10,015 nt of DNA from Anaerolineae bacterium (lineage in GTDB: Bacteria > Chloroflexota > Anaerolineae > Anaerolineales > Villigracilaceae), in assembly GCA_003141915.1 (NCBI GenBank), contig PLNY01000430.1:1-10015 (forward strand), written 5' to 3'. Shown here one piece after another: positions 1 through 5,223 of this stretch. The notes under the pieces were generated by a model. That model made no database searches and was not told the origin of the DNA. It saw nothing but the letters and a program-made list of their open reading frames with translations. Made by a program: the position numbers and the translations under genes. Every line of letters begins with the position of its first letter. The stretch's first letter is position 1.

Positions 1-182
1 TTTGTATCTTACTAACGAAGGCTTATTTCTTGCTTACGAAGGTTCGTCTTCATGATACGAAACGGGGGAACTTGCTTACGAAGGTTTGTATCTTACTAAC
101 GAAGGCTCGTATCCATGATACGAAGCAGGGGAATTCGATTACGAAGGTTCGTAACTAATATACGAAGGCTGGTATCGTAATC
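1..182. repeat. Degenerate 21-bp tandem repeat array
   Basis: The core ACGAAG (or ACGAAA) recurs at 15, 36, 57, 78, 99, 120, 141 and 162, exactly 21 bp apart each time, giving eight units; the array may continue beyond the left edge. There is higher-order structure: units 2, 3 and 4 resemble units 5, 6 and 7 (63-bp shift), and positions 1-23 recur exactly at 85-107. Several units form inverted repeats, for example TCGTATC (107-113) with GATACGA (117-123), and TTCGTA (148-153) with TACGAA (161-166). One plus-strand frame (from position 2) reads as heptads ending in YEG or NEG but is broken by three stop codons, so it is not an intact gene. Function is unknown; it looks like a minisatellite-type array. 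Confidence 0.85.
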
Positions 183-265
183 TACCTGTTGCTCATGACG
201 ATGGAAGGCATTATTGAACCCCAGCGCATCGCTGACTCTAACTTTGACATGCGGATTGGACTCAT
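182..265 (-). pseudogene. Broken 5' end of an NTF2/SnoaL-like gene
   Basis: On the minus strand an ATG at 263-265 is preceded by a strong ribosome binding site, AAGGAGAA (275-282), nine bases away. It opens a 27-codon frame beginning MSPIRMSKLESAMR. A frame change after that Arg gives LGFNNAFHRHEQQ, and then the reading runs into the 21-bp repeat array. The joined text resembles, from memory, the N-terminus of NTF2-like (SnoaL-fold) proteins, where a helix with an N-x-A-F-x-R-H-D pattern follows the start. I infer a gene whose body was lost and whose stub carries a small deletion of about 7 bases. The good ribosome binding site and the two complementary frames are seen directly; the family name is a judgement. 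A genuine 27-residue peptide cannot be excluded. Confidence 0.4.
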
Positions 266-328
266 AGCGATAAATTCTCCTTCAGTGAAGCATGGCGAAT
301 AGCATGATTGATCCTAAAAGTTTTGAAT

Positions 329-883
329 TTAAACGACCTCTTCTTTTGCATCTAAAATCAATCCCTGAACATTTTCTCCCGCCCGCAATTTTTCCCAAGT
401 AAGTTGTAATGATTTTTGATGACGAGATGCCCATTCTAAAATTGCTTTCTCGTAGTGAGTTGGAAAGTGGCCAGCAAGTAACTCTAAATTATCTACTGCA
501 TAAGAAGCACTATACTGTTTTCTATACTCAATGTGAAAGTGAGGGCGTTGATGATTATATTCTTGCCGCATTCTTAGTGTTATATCATGAAGGCGAAACA
601 ATACAGCTTTAGTAAAAGAATCGCCTGCTTTGGGTTGTGGTTGTGGATCAACAGTTGAAAGAACTAGTTGCAACTCATCTAGGTCTCGCTGGGAAATAGT
701 AGGTTCACCCTCGGCATCTAATCCATTAAGACTTGGGTAAACTTTTTTCTCAAGATCACCTATTTCATTGTTGTCAACTTTGTAACCTGAGAATCTTAAC
801 ATCCATTGATATAAGAGTCGACGGCGATATGTTGCTTTCATAAATCCTTCCATTTCTTCAGAAGGCACATCAAAATTATTCAT
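329..883 (-). CDS. DUF4160-domain protein with N-terminal extension
   Basis: 184 residues. The C-terminal part (about 96-170) matches the DUF4160 pattern: a strand followed by N-H-Q-R-P-H-F-H-I-E-Y (110-120), an acidic D-N-L-E-L-L-A-G turn and a final helix with L-E-W and W-E-K. DUF4160 proteins are short, of unknown biochemical function, and often sit beside DUF2442 genes in cassettes suspected to be toxin-antitoxin-like; no DUF2442 partner is seen here. The first 95 residues, rich in charged residues with Y-R-R-R-L-L-Y-Q-W, are an extension I do not recognise. The start is uncertain: the Met at 881-883 has no clear ribosome binding site, whereas Met15 (839-841) has GGAAGGA about five bases upstream and may be the real start. 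The gene follows the MFS gene by 21 bases on the same strand, so cotranscription is possible. It is AT-rich (18 G/C of 60 at 481-540), unlike the pump gene. Confidence 0.8.
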   Translation of the reverse strand: MNNFDVPSEEMEGFMKATYRRRLLYQWMLRFSGYKVDNNEIGDLEKKVYPSLNGLDAEGEPTISQRDLDELQLVLSTVDPQPQPKAGDSFTKAVLFRLHDITLRMRQEYNHQRPHFHIEYRKQYSASYAVDNLELLAGHFPTHYEKAILEWASRHQKSLQLTWEKLRAGENVQGLILDAKEEVV

Positions 884-904
884 AATATTTTTAGAGGGCT
901 ACTT

Positions 905-2239
905 TCATTCCTTTTTAATCGCCCTCGGCGAGACTATCCACAGCACCAACAAAATCAATCCGCCGAGAAAGAACGGCACGGGCGCGCCGAGCCATTGAAA
1001 CAGCGAGCCATAAAACAGCGGCGCAATCGCGTTCGCCGCGCTATAAAACCCAGCGGAGATTCCCAACATGCCGCCCACTTCGTTTTTATCCGCGGACTTT
1101 GTGATGAGACTATTCACTGCCGGATGCAGAACGCCTCCGCCCAATGCCGCCGGGAAACTCGCAACCAACAGCCAGATGATTCCCAACCATCCCTTGCTCG
1201 CTTCACTCGGCAAACTCACTTTGATGTTTTGTGTTGTGATCTGCATCGCGCTTTGTCCCGCCAAACTCTTCAGCACGTCCGCTTGGTTGTACCACGGAAC
1301 CGGAATGCTCGGCGTCAACGATGTGCCGATCAAGCCGATGGCTAATGTGGACACTCCGAGAATCACAAGCCAGCGGTCGCCTTTTTGTTTTGACCAGCGA
1401 CCGATCAATCCGCCTTGCACGATCACGATAAAGACTCCCGCCAACGCAAATAATCCAGCTGTGTCCGTCGCGTCCATGCCGAGACGATTCAATGTGAACA
1501 ACGAAAAGAGTTGTTCGTAGCCTCCGAATGCAAGTTGATAAAAGAACATAATCAATAATAGATAACCGACAGTTGGACGCGTCAATGCTTGCAACATCGC
1601 AGAAAATGTGAACGATGATTTGAGTTTTGTTGCCGATGGCGAATCGTCATGATGAGTTTCATGAAATAAGAATGTGGTCATGAGGATCGATGTCAGCGAG
1701 AAGAAAGCCGCGGTCAACGCGACCGCTCGATAGTCCCCGCCCGAAGCGGCGAGCACCACATAGGCGATGATCGGTCCCAGAATGAATCCCACGCCGAACG
1801 CCGCGCCGATCAATCCCAATCCCTGTGTGCGATTCCTTTCATCGGTGCTATCGGCGACCGCGGCTTGCGCTGTGGACAAGTTTGCGCCGGAGAGTCCGTC
1901 AATGATGCGCGAGAGAAAAAGAATCCATAGCGCGTTGGCAAAGCCGAGCATGATGAAGCCGATGAGCGTTCCGAGCTGGCTGAATAATAAAATCGGTTTG
2001 CGCCCGAAGCGATCCGACAATCGTCCGAGGATCGGCGTGCCGATGAATTGCATGGACGGATACGCGGCTTGCAGGATGCCGATGATGAGCGGGTTCGCAC
2101 CGAAGCGTGCCGCGAACAATGGCATCAATGGAATGATGATGGACAAGCCCATCAAGTCCACCAACACAATCGCGATGATGGGCAGGATGCGTTTGAAATC
2201 CAATTTATCGGAAGGGGTTGCGGCTTCAGAAGTTGTCAT
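905..2239 (-). CDS. MFS efflux transporter (TetA/DHA1 type)
   Basis: 444 residues from the chosen Met (2237-2239), a normal length for a 12-helix major facilitator pump in the cytoplasmic membrane. After a polar 15-residue leader the first helix begins near residue 18. The classic loop 2-3 motif A, G-R-L-S-D-R-F-G-R-K-P, is at 72-82; L-S-R-I-I-D-G-L-S-G-A (109-119) fits motif B, and G-A-A-F-G-V-G-F-I-L-G-P (145-156) is the antiporter motif C in helix 5. These point to proton-driven export of a small hydrophobic compound, as in the tetracycline/multidrug DHA1 group; the substrate cannot be read. A non-membrane stretch of about 45 residues (306-350) between late helices is longer than usual. 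The frame stays open upstream to 2377, but that extension would run into the palindromic element at 2302-2369 and looks noncoding. It is divergent from the AAC(3)-like gene and may be cotranscribed with the DUF4160 gene downstream. Confidence 0.9.
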   Translation of the reverse strand: MTTSEAATPSDKLDFKRILPIIAIVLVDLMGLSIIIPLMPLFAARFGANPLIIGILQAAYPSMQFIGTPILGRLSDRFGRKPILLFSQLGTLIGFIMLGFANALWILFLSRIIDGLSGANLSTAQAAVADSTDERNRTQGLGLIGAAFGVGFILGPIIAYVVLAASGGDYRAVALTAAFFSLTSILMTTFLFHETHHDDSPSATKLKSSFTFSAMLQALTRPTVGYLLLIMFFYQLAFGGYEQLFSLFTLNRLGMDATDTAGLFALAGVFIVIVQGGLIGRWSKQKGDRWLVILGVSTLAIGLIGTSLTPSIPVPWYNQADVLKSLAGQSAMQITTQNIKVSLPSEASKGWLGIIWLLVASFPAALGGGVLHPAVNSLITKSADKNEVGGMLGISAGFYSAANAIAPLFYGSLFQWLGAPVPFFLGGLILLVLWIVSPRAIKKE

Positions 2240-2301
2240 AACTTTAAAAAGTTTCGGCGCAATGATAGCACAGAAGAAAATCTCGTGTAGAATCAAGTCG
2301 T

Positions 2302-2369
2302 TGAACCGCAAAGATCGCAAAGGAAAAGAATTAAAGAAACCTGGCGCACTTGGCGTGCTTAGCGGTTCA
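2302..2369. repeat. Dispersed palindromic element between divergent genes
   Basis: The ends are a perfect 8-bp inverted repeat, TGAACCGC (2302-2309) and GCGGTTCA (2362-2369). The inner arms stay partly complementary: AAAGATCGCAAAG on the left faces CTTGGCGTGCTT on the right. The purine-rich left arm and the GGCGCACTTGGCGTGCTT right arm are typical of a palindrome family, known to me from many environmental bacterial genomes, that produces spurious small proteins with repeated A-K-D text. It lies in the 151-bp gap between the MFS and AAC(3)-like genes and could form a hairpin in either transcript. Confidence 0.7.
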
Positions 2370-2390
2370 GAAAACAAAAAGAGTCGTTAC

Positions 2391-3182
2391 ATGCTTGTTT
2401 ACGAAACACTGAAACGCGCTTTCGATAGTTTGCGGTTGCAAGATAAACCGGTCATTGCTCATGCCTCGTTGAAATCATTTGGGCAGATTGACGGCGGAGC
2501 GCAGTCTCTCTTGCGCGCCGTTCTTGATTCGGTCGGCGCGCTGATGATGCCAACCTTCACATATAAGACGATGATCACGCCCAGTGTCGGGCCCCCAAAT
2601 AATGGAATCACATACGGCGCGGAAATGGATTTGAATTCGCAAGCTGAAGCGTTCACCCCAAGTATGCCTTGCGACAAATTGATGGGCATCGTTCCGGAGA
2701 CACTGCGGAACCTGCCTCACGCAAAAAGGACATCCCATCCCATTCAATCGTTCGCGGGAATCCGCGCCGAAAAACTTTTAGCGACGCAAACGATTCAAAA
2801 TCACCTGGCGCCGATTGCGGCGCTGGCAGAAGCGGATGGATGGGTCTTATTGCTCGGTGTGGATCATACGGTCAACACCAGCATTCATTACGCGGAAAAA
2901 CTCGCGGGACGAAAACAATTTCTTCGCTGGGCACTGATTCCGAATCGCATCGTGGAATGTCCCGGTTTTCCCGGCGACTCGGCAGGTTTCAATGCCATTG
3001 CATCGGAGCTTGTCAATGATACACGGGCAATACAAATCGGAAATACCGTCGTTCAAGCCGTTTCATTGAGAGTATTGTTTGTAAAAGTGATTCGCATCTT
3101 AAAAGAAAACCCGCTGGCATTGCTTTGCGAGCGGGACGATTGCGAACGATGCAATGCGGTGCGAGAATCTGTTTTAGGGTGA
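2391..3182 (+). CDS. AAC(3)-family N-acetyltransferase (YokD-like)
   Basis: 263 residues, usual for the Antibiotic_NAT family, which transfers acetyl from acetyl-CoA to an amino group, classically the 3-amino of aminoglycosides; many chromosomal members have unknown natural substrates. Visible family features in order: H-A-S-L-K-S-F-G at 24-31, G-G-A-Q-S-L-L (35-41), M-P-T-F-T-Y (53-58), the M-G-I-V-P-E-T-L segment (98-105), S-H-P-I-Q-S-F-A (115-122) with conserved His116, and L-L-L-G-V-D-H-T-V-N-T-S-I-H-Y-A-E (153-169), the family's most recognisable block. The C-terminus carries C246, C251 and C254 in an acidic context, as in other YokD-like members, possibly a metal site (inference). The reading frame extends far upstream (to 1767) antisense to the pump gene; the ATG at 2391 is chosen because it sits right before the conserved domain. 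The ribosome binding site is weak (AAAGAG at 2378-2383). Its TGA abuts the stop codon of the next, convergent gene with no gap. Resistance is possible but not shown. Confidence 0.88.
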   Translation: MLVYETLKRAFDSLRLQDKPVIAHASLKSFGQIDGGAQSLLRAVLDSVGALMMPTFTYKTMITPSVGPPNNGITYGAEMDLNSQAEAFTPSMPCDKLMGIVPETLRNLPHAKRTSHPIQSFAGIRAEKLLATQTIQNHLAPIAALAEADGWVLLLGVDHTVNTSIHYAEKLAGRKQFLRWALIPNRIVECPGFPGDSAGFNAIASELVNDTRAIQIGNTVVQAVSLRVLFVKVIRILKENPLALLCERDDCERCNAVRESVLG

Positions 3183-3548
3183 TTATTTTCTTTCAACTAC
3201 GTGCAGGTTATAACGTTTTCCTTTGAAATAATCCAAAGCAAACTTCGCAACATCTTCAGGTTCATACGGCGCGCAACTGAATACATCGAGATAGATGGCG
3301 CAACTGGCTTCGGCAAAATGCGCGGAGATGAGCGAAGTCTCGATCAGTTGCGTCATGCTGAAGCCGTTGACACGCGGATCATCCCCGAAATGAACAACCT
3401 GCGTTTCACCGTAGCGCTTCATTTTGATGCGATCACATAACTGCTTGACGAATTCTCGAATCACATCTGCATCTTTCATCAACATCAGATCACATTCGTA
3501 CAAGTCAATGCATGACGAGAGTCCCCAGTATTGCGGCGAGTTTTCCAT
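3183..3548 (-). CDS. speD: S-adenosylmethionine decarboxylase-like proenzyme (SpeD family)
   Basis: 121 residues, like the short prokaryotic class of pyruvoyl enzymes that decarboxylate S-adenosylmethionine for spermidine synthesis. These proenzymes cut themselves before a serine, which becomes the pyruvoyl group. Aligning by hand to the Thermotoga-type enzyme, Ser64, Ser72, His77 and Cys92 have the exact spacing of its Ser55, Ser63, His68 and Cys83, so the full processing and catalytic set is present. The D-V-F-S-C block is at 88-92. Odd points: the residue before the cleavage serine is Thr71 (E-T-S) rather than Glu, and the usual His after the serine is Leu. No spermidine synthase is nearby. 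A changed substrate, as in pyruvoyl arginine or ornithine decarboxylases derived from this family, is a reasonable alternative. The start at 3546-3548 has AAAGGA upstream at a slightly long spacing. The 3' end abuts the convergent acetyltransferase gene. Confidence 0.82.
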   Translation of the reverse strand: MENSPQYWGLSSCIDLYECDLMLMKDADVIREFVKQLCDRIKMKRYGETQVVHFGDDPRVNGFSMTQLIETSLISAHFAEASCAIYLDVFSCAPYEPEDVAKFALDYFKGKRYNLHVVERK

Positions 3549-3588
3549 ATTTCTAAAGATCCTTTTTTTGTACCAATAAGTCTTTAGA

Positions 3589-3617
3589 TGTATATCATTG
3601 ATTCTGGAATTTGGTAA
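3589..3617 (-). promoter_or_regulatory. Possible promoter of the speD-like gene
   Basis: On the minus strand TTACCA (3612-3617) and TATACA (3589-3594) are separated by 17 bases, each matching the sigma-70 consensus at four of six positions. A start near 3582 would give a leader of about 35 bases containing AAAGGA. The surrounding 108-bp gap (3549-3656) is AT-rich and also holds a small AT palindrome at 3620-3635. Weak, by-eye prediction. Confidence 0.3.
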
Positions 3618-3656
3618 TGTTTTAAGAACTTAAAATCCCCGCTTATGTTTTTTTAT

Positions 3657-4334
3657 TTAATCAGCGCCAAAAACTTTTAACATTTCAACTTTGGCACTCG
3701 GCGCAATAAGCTCCACGTTGCGTTGAATTTCCTGCAAATGATTTGCAACCGCTTCTTCACTGATTCCTGATGGCGCGTAGGTTGTAAAAATTACATTGCG
3801 CGTTTGAGCCGTGATCTGCGTGCGCTGATCTGGTCCGTAGATGATGCTCGAGATGATTCCTTCGCCGTCACGAATCAGCATGTCACCCGCTTTGGGCGTC
3901 TGCGGTTCGCCGCGCAACAAAGTATAAGATTCATTTCCTTGCGCGGCGTCCAATGTCAGCGGAAGATGAAGCGTGTCCAAATCGTTTCCCGCCGTGAGAA
4001 GCAGATCATTTATCTCCGCCATAAACATGGCTTCGACCAACGCCGCAACGCTGGGAATGGATTTGCCCTTGAAGAGAATCGACTCGAGTTGAAGCTGGAC
4101 GTGATATGTTTTTTTGAACTGCCGATAATACGCATCGTAGGCTTGTAGAATTGGATGGCTCAACAGCGCGAGGCGATCCTGACCTGCAAAGCGCGCACGC
4201 ATTTCTTCTTCAAGCGCGGACTTACGTTTTTCCAACTCGGCATGATGCGGCGGATTGATTACCTCGCGCATGACGAGTACACCCGCGTGAGCGTTTGGAT
4301 AGGTTGCTTTCCATGAGTTAGAGACTTGAAACAT
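3657..4334 (-). CDS. Solo B3/B4 domain protein (PheT editing-domain-like)
   Basis: 225 residues forming one B3/B4 domain, the module that in the beta subunit of phenylalanyl-tRNA synthetase removes wrongly attached tyrosine. Free-standing versions are known as separate proteins, and some members have been proposed to act in trans or on other amino-acid adducts; the substrate here is unknown. Recognisable parts: the H-V-Q-L-Q-L-E-S-I-L-F-K-G-K segment (78-91), V-E-A-M-F-M-A-E-I-N-D-L-L-L-T-A-G-N-D-L-D (100-120), P-K-A-G-D-M (147-152), G-I-I-S-S-I-I-Y-G-P-D-Q-R-T (159-172) and the F-T-T-Y-A-P-S-G-I segment (183-191). No synthetase core, anticodon or RNA-binding domain is attached. The ATG at 4332-4334 is close behind a perfect TATAAT, so the leader would be only a few bases. 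Its promoter region is shared with the divergent controller gene of the restriction system. Confidence 0.85.
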   Translation of the reverse strand: MFQVSNSWKATYPNAHAGVLVMREVINPPHHAELEKRKSALEEEMRARFAGQDRLALLSHPILQAYDAYYRQFKKTYHVQLQLESILFKGKSIPSVAALVEAMFMAEINDLLLTAGNDLDTLHLPLTLDAAQGNESYTLLRGEPQTPKAGDMLIRDGEGIISSIIYGPDQRTQITAQTRNVIFTTYAPSGISEEAVANHLQEIQRNVELIAPSAKVEMLKVFGAD

Positions 4335-4344
4335 TATGATTTCA

Positions 4345-4350
4345 ATTATA
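4345..4350 (-). promoter_or_regulatory. Minus-10 box for the B3/B4 gene
   Basis: A perfect TATAAT on the minus strand ends ten bases before the ATG of the B3/B4 gene, implying a nearly leaderless transcript. No good minus-35 hexamer is visible at 16-18 bp; that position (about 4368-4373) falls between and within the C-protein operator palindromes. Confidence 0.45.
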
Positions 4351-4356
4351 TCTTCA

Positions 4357-4386
4357 GTGACTTATAGTCCGTAGACTTTTAGTCTA
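4357..4386 (+). promoter_or_regulatory. C-protein operator (double C-box)
   Basis: Two palindromes stand side by side: GACT-TAT-AGTC (4359-4369) and TAGACT-TTT-AGTCTA (4372-4386), the latter with perfect 6-bp arms. Their centres are 15 bp apart. GACT-N3-AGTC in two copies upstream of the controller gene is the known C-box arrangement of controller-regulated restriction-modification systems such as Esp1396I. In those systems one C dimer on the distal box activates, and a second dimer on the proximal box represses. Site and gene together make this call strong. Confidence 0.85.
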
Positions 4387-4400
4387 ACTTGTAGTTTGAT
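4372..4400 (+). promoter_or_regulatory. Possible C-R operon promoter
   Basis: TAGACT (4372-4377) matches the minus-35 consensus at four of six bases and lies in the proximal C-box; TTTGAT (4395-4400) is a poor minus-10 placed 17 bases on. Transcription would start at or near the A of the ATG at 4408, giving a leaderless mRNA, as reported for several C genes. A weak core promoter that needs activation fits C-protein control. By-eye prediction. Confidence 0.35.
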
Positions 4401-4408
4401 TCAAACTA
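4392..4408 (+). repeat. Perfect palindrome overlapping the C gene start
   Basis: TAGTTTGA (4392-4399) and TCAAACTA (4401-4408) are perfect inverted copies around one T. The last base is the A of the controller ATG. It differs from the C-box sequence, so it is either an extra protein site or an RNA/DNA hairpin that affects initiation. Confidence 0.7.
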
Positions 4409-4629
4409 TGAAACAAAACGAATCGATACATGCCAAATTTGGAAAACGTATCAGAGAACTGCGCCTGAAGAAGGGATTATCACAGGAGGCTTTTGCTCAT
4501 CTTTGTAATTTGGATAGAACTTATATCAGTGGTATCGAAAGAGGAGTTAGAAATGTGAGTCTTCGTAATATTGACGTTATGGCAACAGCTTTAGGTTTGG
4601 ATATTTCAGTGTTATTCAAAGATGTATGA
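4408..4629 (+). CDS. Restriction-modification controller (C) protein, XRE family
   Basis: 73 residues, the typical size of C proteins: small dimeric helix-turn-helix regulators that delay restriction enzyme synthesis until the host DNA is methylated. The helix-turn-helix lies at about 24-46: L-S-Q-E-A-F-A, then the recognition helix L-D-R-T-Y-I-S-G-I-E-R-G (35-46), followed by R-N-V-S-L and A-L-G-L-D-I-S-V-L-F. The L-D-R-T-Y-I-S-G-I-E-R text is the signature of this group. The ATG at 4408 is preferred; a TTG at 4396 is in frame but lies inside the palindrome. No Shine-Dalgarno is visible, consistent with a leaderless message. The gene follows a double C-box and is nine bases upstream of the nuclease gene, so the two form an operon. 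It should bind as dimers at 4357-4386 to activate and then repress its own operon. Confidence 0.9.
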   Translation: MKQNESIHAKFGKRIRELRLKKGLSQEAFAHLCNLDRTYISGIERGVRNVSLRNIDVMATALGLDISVLFKDV

Positions 4630-4638
4630 GGGATAATC

Positions 4639-5223
4639 ATGGCAGAAAAGAAATTAAGCAAAGCCAAGCAAACTATTCTCGATATACTTTGGCCGATGGA
4701 ATCTGTAGAAGGCGCCGATATTTTTAAGGCTGTTAAGCAAACTTATTATGATCGGCGTATCCGTGAATTAAGAGAAAGTGGTTGGCAAATTCAAACTTTT
4801 GGCACCAAGTACAGACTAATTTCGCATGAGAAGCTCGCAGGCAATGAACGCAAATATCCTTCGGCGGAACAAAAAAGACAAGTATTAGAGCGCGATAAAG
4901 GCATTTGCCAGATTTGTGGAACTGCAGACGCTCATATTCAGTTTGATCATAAAGTTCCTCAAGAAAGACTTGGTAAAACGGAAGTTGCTAACTTGCAATT
5001 ATTGTGTCGAACCTGCAATGTAGAAAAGCGCGGCGTATGTAAGCGTTGTACATTGACAACTTGTGATGGGTGTCCATATGCTTATCCAGAGCAATTTGGC
5101 TCTCGCTTTGTTGTTATGGTTGATAAATCTCTGATGCAAAAAATAAGAGCGGATGCCGTCCAAAATAGTATAACGGAATCCGCTCTGGTTGCAGAGTTTT
5201 TAAGAAAGCGCTACGGTTTATAA
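4639..5223 (+). CDS. HNH restriction endonuclease (type II, C-regulated)
   Basis: 194 residues. The middle is a classic HNH beta-beta-alpha-metal nuclease: C90-x2-C93, then D103-H104, Asn118 and C123-x2-C126, with H104 expected as the general base and the four cysteines holding a structural zinc. The N-terminus (about 5-62) looks like a winged helix, with Y-Y-D-R-R-I-R-E-L-R-E-S-G-W then a short wing ending K-Y-R-L. A second cysteine group follows the core: C134, C137, C142, C145. The last 37 residues (about 157-193) read like a ribbon-helix-helix domain: a strand F-V-V-M-V, a helix, then S-I-T-E-S-A-L-V-A-E-F-L-R-K-R. The ribosome binding site GAGGGA (4628-4633) overlaps the C gene stop. Its position between a controller and a methyltransferase makes a type II restriction enzyme the best call. 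The recognition site cannot be read from sequence; it presumably equals that of the methyltransferase. AT-rich, probably acquired. Confidence 0.85.
   Translation: MAEKKLSKAKQTILDILWPMESVEGADIFKAVKQTYYDRRIRELRESGWQIQTFGTKYRLISHEKLAGNERKYPSAEQKRQVLERDKGICQICGTADAHIQFDHKVPQERLGKTEVANLQLLCRTCNVEKRGVCKRCTLTTCDGCPYAYPEQFGSRFVVMVDKSLMQKIRADAVQNSITESALVAEFLRKRYGL

Noticed and set aside
1..182. 21-bp array as a CRISPR or plasmid iteron origin
   Set aside because: There are no unique spacers between conserved repeats, and no cas or rep gene nearby; units are contiguous and diverged in a chromosomal context.
409..612. 67-codon plus-strand frame within the DUF4160 gene
   Set aside because: Fully antisense to a gene with a recognisable domain; no domain or ribosome binding site of its own.
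2240..2377. 46-residue N-terminal extension of the MFS protein
   Set aside because: It reads through the palindromic repeat at 2302-2369 and has no family resemblance; the first membrane helix follows the Met at 2237-2239.
1767..2390. Upstream extension of the acetyltransferase frame
   Set aside because: It runs antisense through the MFS gene and the palindromic element; the conserved domain begins just after the ATG at 2391.
3620..3635. TTTTAAG/CTTAAAA palindrome as a terminator
   Set aside because: Stem is nearly all A/T with a two-base loop, so too weak to call.
4396..4407. TTG start for the controller gene
   Set aside because: It adds four residues, has no ribosome binding site and lies within the 4392-4408 palindrome; the ATG at 4408 gives the usual family length.
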